Shown here piece after piece: positions 43,038 through 53,600 of a stretch of DNA of 64,000 nucleotides. This DNA comes from Treponema sp. (GTDB lineage: Bacteria; Spirochaetota; Spirochaetia; Treponematales; Breznakiellaceae). The DNA is taken from the NCBI GenBank assembly GCA_009777735.1, contig WRLF01000001.1:1-64000 (forward strand), written 5' to 3'. Under the pieces are notes generated by a model. The model ran no database searches, was not told the DNA's origin, and worked only from the letters and a program-made list of their open reading frames with translations. Each line of letters begins with the position of its first letter. Within the stretch, counting starts at the first letter, position 1. Made by a program: the position numbers and the translations under genes.

Positions 43038-44561
43038 TTAACATAAATATTTCCGTAATGTCTCTAAAACTAAATCAATTTCAAGAGGCTTTCCAATATG
43101 CCCGTTCATACCTGCCTCATAACATGCATCTTTATCGTCTTTATTGACATTTGCCGTCATGGCTATTATAGGAATATCCTTCGAGAATGCCGCTTCAATG
43201 GCCCGGATTCGGCGTGTAGCTTCTATTCCGTCCATTTTGGGCATCTGTATATCCATAAACACCATATCGTATTTTTCCGGCTCCCGTGTAATCAGGTCCA
43301 ATGCTTCTATACCGTTTTCCGCACAGTCTATTAACACTCCTGTTCCTTCCAGTAACGCCATGAATATTTCCCGGTTAATTTCTATATCATCAACAACAAG
43401 CAGGTTTTTACCGGTAAACTCTACGCCGTGTGAAACGGGATCGTTTTTACCGCGTTGTACTTTCACGGTGAAAATAAAACGGCTGCCTTTTCCGGGTTCG
43501 GACTCCACCCAAATTCTGCCGCCCATAAGCTCGATAATATTCCTGGAAATTACCAGCCCTAAACCGGCACCGCTGTATTCGCGGCTTTTACCGCTCTGTG
43601 CCTGCGTAAAAGCGTGAAATAGTTTCTCCTGCTGTTCATTAGAAATGCCTATTCCATTGTCGGATACCTCAATGCGCAGCTCGCAGTTTCCGTCAGTTTC
43701 ACCAACGAATGATGCTTCAAGGCAGATATTGCCTCCTCTGGGAGAAAATTTTACCGCATTGGACAGAAGATTATGTACAACCTGAGCTAAACGCTGGTCG
43801 TCTCCCATAAGAAAATACGGAATAGCAGTATCAATATTCATGGTTATTTGCTGCTGTTTTTCATCCGCCAGAAAAATAATGCTTTCCGTTACTGTTTGCA
43901 GCATACGCCCAAAGTTAAACTCCATGGGAACAAGTTCCAGCCTGTTTGTATCAATTTTCGCCATATCAAGAACATCGTTAATAATACTAAGCAGATGGGC
44001 GGAAGCATCTCCGATTTTTTTTAATGCCTGGTTTTTCTGATCTGTATCATCTGATTTTATGGCTATATTCGTCATACCTATGATTGCGTTCATTGGTGTA
44101 CGCATTTCGTGGCTCATATTGGATAAAATCTCGCTCTTTGCCTTGTTTTCGGCGTTCACCTGCCAAAGTTCTTTCTCGGTTATTCTCTGTTCGATAATTT
44201 TTATTTGATTTTTTATTCTAAGTTTAACGACAGCGGATGAGAACGGCTTTGTTATATAATCCGAGGCTCCCAAAGCCAGGCCTCTTTCTTCATTGTCGGT
44301 TTTATTAAGCCCGGTAAGAAAAATAATGGGAATGTGCCTTGTTATATCATAATTTTTTAGAAGGGAAAGTACTTCATACCCGTCAATTTCCGGCATAAGG
44401 ATATCCAGAAGTATCACATCGGGTAAATAATGTATCGCCAGTTCAATACCGACTCGTCCGTTTTTTGCGGCATAAATGGTGTACTCAGGGCTTAATATAT
44501 GAGTCAATGATATGATATTAGTCTTATCATTATCCACGACAAGTACACTGTATTTATCCAT
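43038..44561 (-). CDS. Hybrid histidine kinase REC-HisKA-HATPase-REC
   Basis: 507 aa, soluble. Receiver 1 (D53; the acid pair is DN rather than DD), HisKA (His near 152, MSHEMRTPMN), HATPase (GAGLGLVISRNII) and receiver 2 (Asp near 434, MVFMDIQMPKMDG). The linker after receiver 1 (VVKLRIKNQIKIIEQ) is nearly the same as in the gene at 40054, indicating duplication. No sensor or transmembrane segment. It overlaps the Hpt gene by 8 nt, and could pass phosphate to that Hpt. Confidence 0.9.
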   Translation of the reverse strand: MDKYSVLVVDNDKTNIISLTHILSPEYTIYAAKNGRVGIELAIHYLPDVILLDILMPEIDGYEVLSLLKNYDITRHIPIIFLTGLNKTDNEERGLALGASDYITKPFSSAVVKLRIKNQIKIIEQRITEKELWQVNAENKAKSEILSNMSHEMRTPMNAIIGMTNIAIKSDDTDQKNQALKKIGDASAHLLSIINDVLDMAKIDTNRLELVPMEFNFGRMLQTVTESIIFLADEKQQQITMNIDTAIPYFLMGDDQRLAQVVHNLLSNAVKFSPRGGNICLEASFVGETDGNCELRIEVSDNGIGISNEQQEKLFHAFTQAQSGKSREYSGAGLGLVISRNIIELMGGRIWVESEPGKGSRFIFTVKVQRGKNDPVSHGVEFTGKNLLVVDDIEINREIFMALLEGTGVLIDCAENGIEALDLITREPEKYDMVFMDIQMPKMDGIEATRRIRAIEAAFSKDIPIIAMTANVNKDDKDACYEAGMNGHIGKPLEIDLVLETLRKYLC

Positions 44562-45162
44562 TGCAGAACTTTCCTTCTTTTCTTAATTTTTCCAAAGTAA
44601 AAGCGGCCTGCTCAAATTCAAAATCCTCTATTTGCTGCACGAGTTCTTCCGTTCCCGGGATTGAACTGATTATGCCAAGCATGTTTATACACTCCGGGTT
44701 GAAGTGCATGAGCAGGTGCTGTAACTTTTCAAAAATCTCCTGCACTTCATTCGAATTCGGAATTAGGTATATTGGATTCGAAATATTTGTCTCCGACATG
44801 AGTTTGAGTTTCTCAAGAACCAGCTCCAACTCATTTTTCAGTGTTTTCCTCAGTGAATCGAGAATATACACTTCACCCGTATCTCCTGTTTTTTTCATTC
44901 GCCGCACACGTGAAAACAGAGCTTCTGCAGATTCTGCGGCTTCCTGCAGCCGCTGTTCGCCAATCTGCCCGGCATTACTTTTTAAAGAATGAGCTATCTC
45001 TTCTGCCAATTTTATATTGCCTTCATCAACAGCTTTGATTAATTCGTCATATTTAAATTGATTGTTTTTTACAAAATATTGCCTTAAAATCTTCTGTAAT
45101 TCTTCTTCCCGCGCTGATTCGGCTGTATTTTGCTGGCTTTTATCCATGCTTACACTAACCAT
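44554..45162 (-). CDS. Stand-alone Hpt phosphotransfer protein with helical tail
   Basis: 202 aa. Hpt helix with phospho-histidine H58 in AEEIAHSLKSNAGQIG. The C-terminal half (about 125-202, FEKLQHLLMHFNPECINML and LVQQIEDFEFEQAAFTLEKL) matches the tail of the 987-aa kinase, so this looks like a detached copy of that Hpt-tail module. It shuttles phosphate between receivers; the two overlapping or adjacent genes (receiver 45555, kinase 44561) are probable partners. The second Met at residue 6 is an alternative start. Confidence 0.85.
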   Translation of the reverse strand: MVSVSMDKSQQNTAESAREEELQKILRQYFVKNNQFKYDELIKAVDEGNIKLAEEIAHSLKSNAGQIGEQRLQEAAESAEALFSRVRRMKKTGDTGEVYILDSLRKTLKNELELVLEKLKLMSETNISNPIYLIPNSNEVQEIFEKLQHLLMHFNPECINMLGIISSIPGTEELVQQIEDFEFEQAAFTLEKLRKEGKFCNG

Positions 45163-45171
45163 TACCTTTCA

Positions 45172-45555
45172 TCAAATATGCAAATGATGTTTTATTCGAT
45201 GCAGTAATTCCGGTGCAGAAAACGGTTTTGTGATAAAATCATCCGCACCCAGGCTGAATCCTTCATTTTCGCTTTCCTTATCATTTTTTGATGAAAGAAA
45301 TATAACAGGAATATCCCTGTAACGAATATCGGACTTTAATTTTTTAATAACCTCAAACCCATTCATCCCGGGCATTTCTATATCCAGAAGGATCAAATCG
45401 GGTATATCATGTTCAAGATTTTCAAAAAGCGTGACAGGCGACTGAATGGTATAAACCCGGTAATGTTCCTGCAACAGGATTTTACCCTGATTCAGGGTTG
45501 CCATATTATCATCAACCAATACTATTTTATACCGGGCAGTATCCACGATTGCCAT
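45172..45555 (-). CDS. Stand-alone receiver domain
   Basis: 127 aa, a single CheY-like fold: acid pair VDDN (14-17), phospho-acceptor D58 in LILLDIEMPGMNG, switch Ser/Ser in FLSSKN, Lys in TKPF. It is very close to the N-terminal receivers of the 43010 and 50641 kinases (TLNQGK..., LEHDIPDLILLD), so it is a third copy of that module. No output domain: it would act as a phosphate sink or protein-interaction switch. Separated by 3 nt from an upstream Hpt gene and 9 nt from a downstream one. Confidence 0.87.
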   Translation of the reverse strand: MAIVDTARYKIVLVDDNMATLNQGKILLQEHYRVYTIQSPVTLFENLEHDIPDLILLDIEMPGMNGFEVIKKLKSDIRYRDIPVIFLSSKNDKESENEGFSLGADDFITKPFSAPELLHRIKHHLHI

Positions 45556-45558
45556 TCC

Positions 45559-45924
45559 TTATTTTTTGCTAGCATCATATTGCTCCAGCCATTTGCGTAT
45601 GTCGTCAATAAGTTTTTCTGCCTGTTTTAAGAAATTTTGGTTTTCAGCTAACACGCCGGACAAATCACCGGCTTTGGCTTTTTTTTCAAGATTCAAAGCA
45701 GCTATTCTTGTTTCTTCCGCGCCGATAGCTGTACTGGTTCCTTTAATACTATGTATGCAGACAGCATAATCTGCCAATGTTTCTGCCGAAACTTCACGCA
45801 GCTTATCTAAAATCGCAGGTGTAACGGAAACATAGGAACGGCAAACTTTTACATACAAATCTGTGTCATCTTCATAAAGATCTTCCACTTTTTCCAAATC
45901 AACACCGGGTATTTGAATTATCAT
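45559..45924 (-). CDS. Stand-alone Hpt protein
   Basis: 121 aa, GAGGAG before the start. Phospho-histidine H58 in AVCIHSIKGTSTAIG, four-helix Hpt length. The opening IPGVDLEKVEDLYEDD parallels the Hpt domain at the end of the 1231-aa kinase (IPGLDLDKGIAHFGF), which points to a shared origin. It probably relays phosphate among the cluster receivers. Soluble. Confidence 0.85.
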   Translation of the reverse strand: MIIQIPGVDLEKVEDLYEDDTDLYVKVCRSYVSVTPAILDKLREVSAETLADYAVCIHSIKGTSTAIGAEETRIAALNLEKKAKAGDLSGVLAENQNFLKQAEKLIDDIRKWLEQYDASKK

Positions 45925-45934
45925 AACCGCTCCT

Positions 45935-48508
45935 CTATTTCATAAATTTTTCCACTCTCTCCAGTAATTCACTTTTTTTGGTTGGTTTTTTGATATAATC
46001 AACAGCCCCCATTTTTTGTGCCCGGTTCTTGTCCACAGGATCGTCCGATGACGTAAAAATAATTATGGGAACATGATGCAAATTACCTATGGCCTTTATC
46101 CGGTCAAAAGTATCCCAGCCATCCATGTCAGGCATGACTAAATCCAATAATACCACACCGGGAACAAGACCCCGGTAAAAGAGTGTCAGAGCTTCCTGGC
46201 CTGATTTAACGGTTATAACATCATAAATATTTTCAAGCATACCTTTTGTTGCGGTAAGATGGGTTACATCATCATCCACAACAAGGATTTGTTTCCTTTC
46301 GTTCCCGGTAGAAACTTTAAATTTTTCCGATTCCTGTTTAAGATCGGAAAAGTTCCGGTCATTTTCCGCACTCATTTCATCGACATGCTTTACAGCAATC
46401 TGTATCTCAGTCATGGCGCCGCTTAATACATCGTTCATCCCCTGTACAACCTGATTGCTGATACTGATAAATTCATGGGTTTTTTGGATCAATTCCTCGC
46501 CTGATCCTGACATATCTGCGGCCCCTTTTTTAACCGATAATGTAATATCCCTCAGACGACCAACGGATTCCAGTATTTGCCTCCCCCCTACTTCCTGCTC
46601 TTCCATGGCACTGCGGATGTTTTGCTCATGTTCTGAAACTGTTCTCACGCCTGTGTCTATGGCATCAAAACGGGAAAGCACATCATTCGAGGATTTCGTA
46701 ATACTGTCTATGGAAGCTTTAATTTTTTTAAGCATTGAAGCAGTGGTTTTTGACTGCTGTCCCGATGATTCGGCAAGTTTGCGAATCTCGTCGGCTACCA
46801 CCGCAAAACCTTTACCTGCATCCCCCGCATGAGCCGCTTCGATTGCGGCATTCATTGAAAGCAGATTAGTCTGACTTGCGATATTGTTCATGACCGAATT
46901 TATTTCAAGCAGACCCTCGGAATCACGTGCTATTTCCTGTATTGCCTGCGCCACTGTCTGGAGCCCCGTCTTGCCGTGTTCCGACGCATCGGCAAGAGCG
47001 TTGACATTTTTACTGTTTTCAACCAATGTTCTGGTAACAGATTGAATATTGGCAGTCATTTCTTCAATGGCAGAAGATGATGTATTGACACTCTCAGACT
47101 GTTCGTCAACCAGTTTATTCATTGTATCAATATTGATTTTAATGGTTTCCACCGCTTTGTTTGCTTCTACCTCTTCTTTTTTCTGCTTGTCTTCAAGAAC
47201 TTTCATGGTTTCAAAATTTTCAGTAATCCGATCTACTGCCTTTGCTGTTTTACCCATATTGGATGTAAGCTCAAAACTGGTATTGGTGAGCGCGTTGACT
47301 TTATTCTTTATTGTCCCTACAAGTTTCCTGATTTTTTCGATGGTCAGGTTGAAATAATGAGCAAGGTCGCCGGTCTCGTCTTTCGTAAGGATGACAATGC
47401 TGTGGGTAAGATCCCCTTCGCCTTCCGATATATCTTTAAGGGTGTCGGTAACAAGAACAATGGGCTTTGTAATCAGAGTGATAACAAAATATATAATAAA
47501 TGCCGCCATGATTACTGCCAAAACTCCCAGTATGACAACAAATGTGCCGAGTTCATTCATTTCCGATAAAACATACGATTCTGAAATAACAAGCATTACT
47601 GACCAACATGCACCTGAATTGCCAATTTCAATGGGAACCATGACAATCTGGACATTACTATTGAGCAAAGGAGAAAAAGCCCTGCATTGAAAAGTCTTTC
47701 CATCGTACACAGCCTGATTGGCTTCCTGAATATAATCGCCGAATACTGTTTCAACATCAAGCAGAGTCCTTCCTATACGCTCCGGCGCCATGTGTCCCAA
47801 AATTAATCCATTCCCCGAGAAAATCGTTAGCGCTGTAACTTCATCAATGTTTCTTATAACTTCCAGAACCGAAGTTTGTATGGGAGCTATATCAATAAGT
47901 GTGCCAACGCCGCCGACAACCTCATTTGTGCGGGGGTTTATAATAGGAACCATTACCCTGTACACAAATGTATCCCTTCCGTCAATTGATCGGGGGATGG
48001 GATGTTCATACCGGTCTTTTCTTGCGTTGGGGCCGTTTATATAAGCTGTGAAAGCCGGTATATCGGCATTGGCTCGCAGCGTTACCTCCCCCCCTTCTCT
48101 CGTAAAGGTCGCTGCATATTGCCCGGTATCGGTTGATCCGGGCCGTCCTATATAGCTGCTGTCCATGCCGTCAACGGCATCCGGCTTCCATGTTGTATAG
48201 ACCAACAGCAGGGTTTTATCCGCATTCACCGTACTAAACATCAAATCATCAAAACGATCCCTTCTTGCGGTTGCAGGCAGGTTTTCATAATCACCCATGA
48301 TGGCAGCCAGCGTACGCAGCGTCTGGAGATAATTATCTGTTTGCCGTCTGAAATATTCAGCTTCGTAGCTGGCAAAATTCATTATGCTTCGGATGCTTAA
48401 CGACATTGTTATATTGGATCCGCGCTGCAAAAAAAGCACAACTATTCCGGTAAGAACAACTACCATTATGGCGATAACAATAATGCTCAACTTGATTTTG
48501 ATTCTCAT
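45935..48508 (-). CDS. Methyl-accepting chemotaxis protein fused to a receiver domain
   Basis: 857 aa; AGGAGG 6 nt before ATG. TM1 (7-27), a large periplasmic dCache-type sensor (about 40-310, [20 protein letters not shown] region), TM2 (about 322-347), HAMP, then the methyl-accepting signalling domain with the CheA/CheW-binding tip [20 protein letters not shown] and [10 protein letters not shown]. From about 736 to the end is a CheY-like receiver ([21 protein letters not shown]). A receptor carrying its own receiver could be tuned by the surrounding phosphorelay. Ligand unknown (dCache often binds amino acids). Located in the middle of the kinase operon. Confidence 0.9.
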   Translation of the reverse strand: MRIKIKLSIIVIAIMVVVLTGIVVLFLQRGSNITMSLSIRSIMNFASYEAEYFRRQTDNYLQTLRTLAAIMGDYENLPATARRDRFDDLMFSTVNADKTLLLVYTTWKPDAVDGMDSSYIGRPGSTDTGQYAATFTREGGEVTLRANADIPAFTAYINGPNARKDRYEHPIPRSIDGRDTFVYRVMVPIINPRTNEVVGGVGTLIDIAPIQTSVLEVIRNIDEVTALTIFSGNGLILGHMAPERIGRTLLDVETVFGDYIQEANQAVYDGKTFQCRAFSPLLNSNVQIVMVPIEIGNSGACWSVMLVISESYVLSEMNELGTFVVILGVLAVIMAAFIIYFVITLITKPIVLVTDTLKDISEGEGDLTHSIVILTKDETGDLAHYFNLTIEKIRKLVGTIKNKVNALTNTSFELTSNMGKTAKAVDRITENFETMKVLEDKQKKEEVEANKAVETIKINIDTMNKLVDEQSESVNTSSSAIEEMTANIQSVTRTLVENSKNVNALADASEHGKTGLQTVAQAIQEIARDSEGLLEINSVMNNIASQTNLLSMNAAIEAAHAGDAGKGFAVVADEIRKLAESSGQQSKTTASMLKKIKASIDSITKSSNDVLSRFDAIDTGVRTVSEHEQNIRSAMEEQEVGGRQILESVGRLRDITLSVKKGAADMSGSGEELIQKTHEFISISNQVVQGMNDVLSGAMTEIQIAVKHVDEMSAENDRNFSDLKQESEKFKVSTGNERKQILVVDDDVTHLTATKGMLENIYDVITVKSGQEALTLFYRGLVPGVVLLDLVMPDMDGWDTFDRIKAIGNLHHVPIIIFTSSDDPVDKNRAQKMGAVDYIKKPTKKSELLERVEKFMK

Positions 48509-48565
48509 TTACTACCTCCTAAAATGATCCAAATATAAAGAAATAACACTTACCATACTATATTA

Positions 48566-50641
48566 TCACATTTTTCCATTCTTAGCAAATGAAAAATCCG
48601 GATTTATCCATGTTCTCAGTATGGAATCCAGGTGCATGATGTTGATAGGCTTGGATATAAAATCCTGAAAACCGTTGGAATAAAACATATCCTCTGTTCC
48701 CGCAATGGCATTTGCCGTTAAAGCTATAATTGGTATTTGCTGTGCGTATTCAGTACCAAGATTCCGGATGGCTATTGCCGTTTCTATGCCGTCCATTCCC
48801 CCCGGCATCATGTGATCCATGAAAATAGCATTGTAAACAGGTTTTTTATTCTTAATCAAATCAACAGCCCCCTGCCCGTTTAATACACAGTCTACCTGCA
48901 TTTTATACTTGCCCAGAAGTCCTGCCGCAACATCAAGATTGGGCTGCATGTCATCAACCACCAGTACTTTAGCAAAACTTAAATCGGTACGTACAAGTTT
49001 ATTTCTGGCAATTTTTTTATCTTCTGTGTAGCGGAAATTTTTAATGTTTTCCATAACAGCAGGGCCTATTGTCGTAGTACTGTAACATTTTTGACGTATA
49101 CGGACGCGGTAAACAGAACCCTTTTCAAATTCACTTTCAACGGATATTTCACCGTTCATCATTTCTACCAGTCTCTTTGTGATGGACAACCCGAGTCCCG
49201 TGCCTTCTGTTTTTCTGTTCGTCTCGCTTTCAACCTGATAATAATCCGTAAAGAGTTTTTTTATATCTTCTTCGTGTATACCGATACCCGTATCGCTGAC
49301 TGTAATATTCATCCATACCTGACCGCTCATTGATCGGTCAGGCTCAGCGGTAATTCCCAGGCTGACTGTACCCTTCTTTGTATATTTAAACGCATTGCTT
49401 AACAGATTGTTGATTATTTGCTTTACCCGCAAATCGTCTCCATATAGGTTGTACGGCAAATTCTCATTAATATTTAACACGAATGTTATGGGTCTATCTT
49501 CAATGCGCAGCATACTAAAAGTTATTATTTCATTAAGGAGGCTGGGTACTTCATAGGTAACAGGCGTTAATTCCAGTTTTCCGGCCTCTATCTTTGATAT
49601 GTCCAAAACATCGTTAATAAGCCGCAGCAATGTATTTCCCGCAGCGCCTATTTTCATTAAATTTTCTTTATAGTCAGGAGCAGGGGTGTCTTCTTCCAGC
49701 ATTAAGCCGGTAATCCCCAAAACCACATTCAAAGGGGTACGCATTTCGTGGCTCATATTCGCAAGAAACCGGCTTTTTGCCTTACTGCTTTCCTCGGCTA
49801 ATTCCGCCCTGCGCATTTCCTTAATAAGTGTTATTTGCTCACGCAAGTCACGGGTATACCCGGCCACGATATAGCCGTCCCGGTATTCTACCTTGACAAG
49901 AACAACCTCTGCCGGAATGAGTGTGCCGTCAAGCATTTTATATGTCCACTCAAAAGCGTATTTTCCTTCCTTAAAAGCTTTATCGAGGCATTTTTTGACT
50001 TTTTCAACCGAGAGTTGCCCATCCGGCTGATATTCCGGATATAACTCGGAATATCTTCTCATACATTCTTCTTTATCCATAAAACCGAAAAACTCAACTG
50101 CCGCTTCATTGCAATCGATCATTTTTCCGTCACTGTCCCACAGCCGAGCACACAGCGGCGTTTTGTCGAGTAACATTCGTATACGTTCGTTTGCTTTGGT
50201 TATTTCACCGGCCATAACTTCCAGACTACCGGAAGAATCTCTTACAGCGGCCTCAACGCGTTTATAAAGGAGCTGATTGGAAATGCGTTTTTGCAAAAGA
50301 GGGCCGGAAAATGGTTTTGTAATATAATCCGCAGCGCCAAGTGAAAAACCTTTTCGCTCACTTGCTTCATCGCTTCTTGATGTAAGAAATATTACCGGAA
50401 TGTCCCGGTAACGAATGTCTGCTTTCAATATCGCTATTGCTTCAAAACCATCCATCCCGGGCATTTCCACATCCAAAAGAATCAGGTCTGGTATGTCATG
50501 CTCAAGATGTTTAAAAAGTGCAGCGGCTGACTTAATGGTAAATACCATAAAAAAAGCTTTTAACAGGCTTTTCCCCTGGCTGAGTGTGGCTATATTATCA
50601 TCAACCAAAACTATTTTATACCGGGTAGTATCCACTGTCAT
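48566..50641 (-). CDS. Hybrid histidine kinase REC-PAS-HisKA-HATPase-REC
   Basis: 691 aa, soluble, ATGA-coupled to the 1231-aa kinase gene upstream. Receiver 1 (D57), PAS (about 150-270, LLDKTPLCARLWDSDGK), HisKA (His near 297, MSHEMRTPLN), HATPase (GTGLGLSITKRLV), receiver 2 (Asp near 606). Receiver 2 reads MDHMMPGGMDG, one residue longer than the MP-x-MDG consensus in its paralogues. The N-terminal half is nearly the same as in the 987-aa kinase (one PAS instead of two). Confidence 0.9.
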   Translation of the reverse strand: MTVDTTRYKIVLVDDNIATLSQGKSLLKAFFMVFTIKSAAALFKHLEHDIPDLILLDVEMPGMDGFEAIAILKADIRYRDIPVIFLTSRSDEASERKGFSLGAADYITKPFSGPLLQKRISNQLLYKRVEAAVRDSSGSLEVMAGEITKANERIRMLLDKTPLCARLWDSDGKMIDCNEAAVEFFGFMDKEECMRRYSELYPEYQPDGQLSVEKVKKCLDKAFKEGKYAFEWTYKMLDGTLIPAEVVLVKVEYRDGYIVAGYTRDLREQITLIKEMRRAELAEESSKAKSRFLANMSHEMRTPLNVVLGITGLMLEEDTPAPDYKENLMKIGAAGNTLLRLINDVLDISKIEAGKLELTPVTYEVPSLLNEIITFSMLRIEDRPITFVLNINENLPYNLYGDDLRVKQIINNLLSNAFKYTKKGTVSLGITAEPDRSMSGQVWMNITVSDTGIGIHEEDIKKLFTDYYQVESETNRKTEGTGLGLSITKRLVEMMNGEISVESEFEKGSVYRVRIRQKCYSTTTIGPAVMENIKNFRYTEDKKIARNKLVRTDLSFAKVLVVDDMQPNLDVAAGLLGKYKMQVDCVLNGQGAVDLIKNKKPVYNAIFMDHMMPGGMDGIETAIAIRNLGTEYAQQIPIIALTANAIAGTEDMFYSNGFQDFISKPINIMHLDSILRTWINPDFSFAKNGKM

Positions 50642-53600
50642 ACTTCCTTTCTGTCTCTCAATGATGAGAGTTTATCAATAATTAATCCGTATTTCCCCTG
50701 ATCCACATTATCACGCAGCCATGCGGCAAGTCCCTCATCCCGGCTATATTCACAGCATTCTATCTCAGCCATTGCCGCGTCTATCTTATCAATGTCATAA
50801 CTTTCGCAGGACTTGAGAAGATCGGCCAGAATCAGATCATCCGGCTTTTCCCTGACGGGTTTCTGATTCTTTTCACTCTTTAAAATAACATTTTCTATAT
50901 CGGTCAGAAGCTGTAAAATTATATCAAGAAACTTTTGATTTGCGGAATTCACAAAATTATAATCACCGGCTACAGCCGCTTTCTCCAAAGTCTCTGCCGT
51001 ATCACCCGCATTTTCCGCAAATATCCCCCGGAGTGACCCTTTGATACCATGAACTGTTACCGCATATTGATCCAGATTATCCTCAGTAACTTTACTGATT
51101 AAATCAAGAAGCGGCCGGGTATTTCTAACAATAGACTGCAGCACATTCAAATATGCTTCTTCGTTAAAACCGAAGTGTGCTATACCCTTATCCAAATCCA
51201 AACCGGGAATGTCTTCCAATAATATTTGCCTTTCTTTTCCTTTTCCGGTTCCGATAGTGATGAGTTGATCCGGCAGCAGGGCTTCCGCATCTTTGTCCCG
51301 AACCCACTGTCTGAGTACTGTGTCAAGCCGGGCAAGATCTATTGGCTTAGAAATAAAATCCTGAAAGCCTTTACTTAAAAACATTTCCCTGTTTCCAATG
51401 ATCGCATTGGCAGTAAGCGCAATTAAAGGCACGGTTTGGGCGTAATCGCTTCCGATGTTCTCCCGGATTACCCTTGCTGCTTCTATTCCGTCCATTTCGG
51501 GCATCATGTGATCCAAAAAAACAGCGTTATACCTGACTTTTTCGCTGCGAATAGCGTCTATAGCCTGCTGCCCGCCGGTGACACAGTCTATTTTCATCCC
51601 ATAGAGTCCCATAAGCCCTTTGGCTACATCAAGATTAGTGGGGTTATCGTCAACAATAAGCACCCGTGCATACGACATATTAATACGGGTCATTTTAACA
51701 CTGTCAAATTTTCTAATCGAGTAATCAAACTTTTTTAAACTTTCGGCAATATCCGGTCCTATCACGGCATCGCTGACATACTGCTGTTTTAGTTTAACAG
51801 TAAAAACGCTGCCTGTATGGTATTCACTTTCAACCGTTATGGAGCCGCCCATCATCTCGGCTACCCTTTTGGAAATGGAAAGCCCCAGCCCCGTTCCTTC
51901 CGTTCTGCGGCTGGCGAAGCTGCCGGTATGAACGCTGCCGTTCCTGCTTTCTTCTTCCATCTTTGCATAAAGTGTAAAAAGCTTACCCATATCTTCCGGT
52001 TTAATGCCTATGCCCGTATCACGAACCCATGCTGTTAATAAAACCGTATCATCATGGCAGCGCTCGCTACGCAGCCCCAATTCTACAGTTCCCTCTCTGG
52101 TAAATTTGAACGCATTTGAAAGAAGGTTGTTCAGGATCTGTTTTATCCGCAGCTCGTCGCCGTACAGGTAATTGGGTAAATCTTCGTGTATATTCAGGAT
52201 AAGTTCGACTGGTTTATCGCCTATATACATAATGCTTTGTGAAATGGCATCATTCAGCAGGCTGGGAACATCATATTCGCGCGGATGCAGTTCCAGTCTG
52301 TCTGCCTCTATTTTTGAAATGTCTAAAATATCGTTGACTAAATTTAAAATTGTTTCTCCGGCCCTGTACACTTTTACCAAATTTGAATGAGTCTCATCAT
52401 CCAGTTGCACAGTCTCCAGGGTTAATTCGGACAGTCCAAGCACGGTGGTAAGAGGGGTTCGCATTTCGTGGCTCATGTTTGCAAGAAAATTGCTTTTTGC
52501 ACGGGAAGCAGCCTGAAGTTCCTGCTGGAATTTGTCTTTTTGCCTGTTATGCCTGTTGTTGATAAAAAGGAAAACCCCGATTCCGATTATCAGCAAAGTG
52601 CTGACAATGGAAAGAACCACCATGGCGATAAAAAATTCCGGATTGGATTCCCAGACAGAAGGAACTCTGTTAATAATTTCAGCACCGCCGGGCAGATCCC
52701 CTGTTCTTACATTAAACCGGTCCATCTGGTTTTGGTCAAATACCCAGCGGTTAAACCCGGAAGAATCATGTATAATAGGTATATCTTCGGCAATGCCGCC
52801 ATCCAATAGTTCCCTAAGCATTCCGGCTATTGCTTCGCCGTATCTTTGATAGTCAAGACTTTTTCCGCCTATTGCGTTATACGCCATATCAGTGGAGTAA
52901 ACAGATAATACCGGAACAGCGGAGTTACGCTCCAGCAACCGCCTCATTTCACCGAGAGAATAATATTGATGGTCAGCATCAACAAAATACGAACCCACAA
53001 AAACGAGGCTGTCTTCCGGCAGGGAATTTATCTGTTCAAGCAGCGAAGCGCAGTCCGCATCTTCGTTGTATTCAATGCGGATCCGCCCTTCCAGCGGCTT
53101 AAGTCCGGCTTCAATGGCGTTCCGGTATTGCTTACCTTCGGAGGTATAATCATTTACCACAAAAACAGTGTTCGTACCGGGAAAAATCGAGAGAGCAGCC
53201 TGTATGGTTTCATAAGCTTCAATGCTTTTTACAATACCGGTAAAGTGATTCTCGTTATCCAAAATGATCTCACTGTACCGTTCGCTTACACCGTAAAACA
53301 ATACCGGGACATTACGAAAAAAAAGATAGTAATAGTCTTTAAGAAAATCCAGCGCCGTATCACCGGAAACAATTACGGCAACGACATTTCTTGGTACGCT
53401 GTCTGCCCGGAGCAGAGCAGCAATATTAGCCATGCTGTATTGCCCCCTGGTAAAACGCCTGGCGTCTATGTTAACAGTTATCCAATCAACGGACATATCA
53501 TCTTCAAATTGCTTTCTCAGCGCCACGCTGAATTGGTCTTCTCTGCCTATTTCAATGTTTGATGAAATGATATGGACAATGGTATTTTTCTGCCCTGTCT

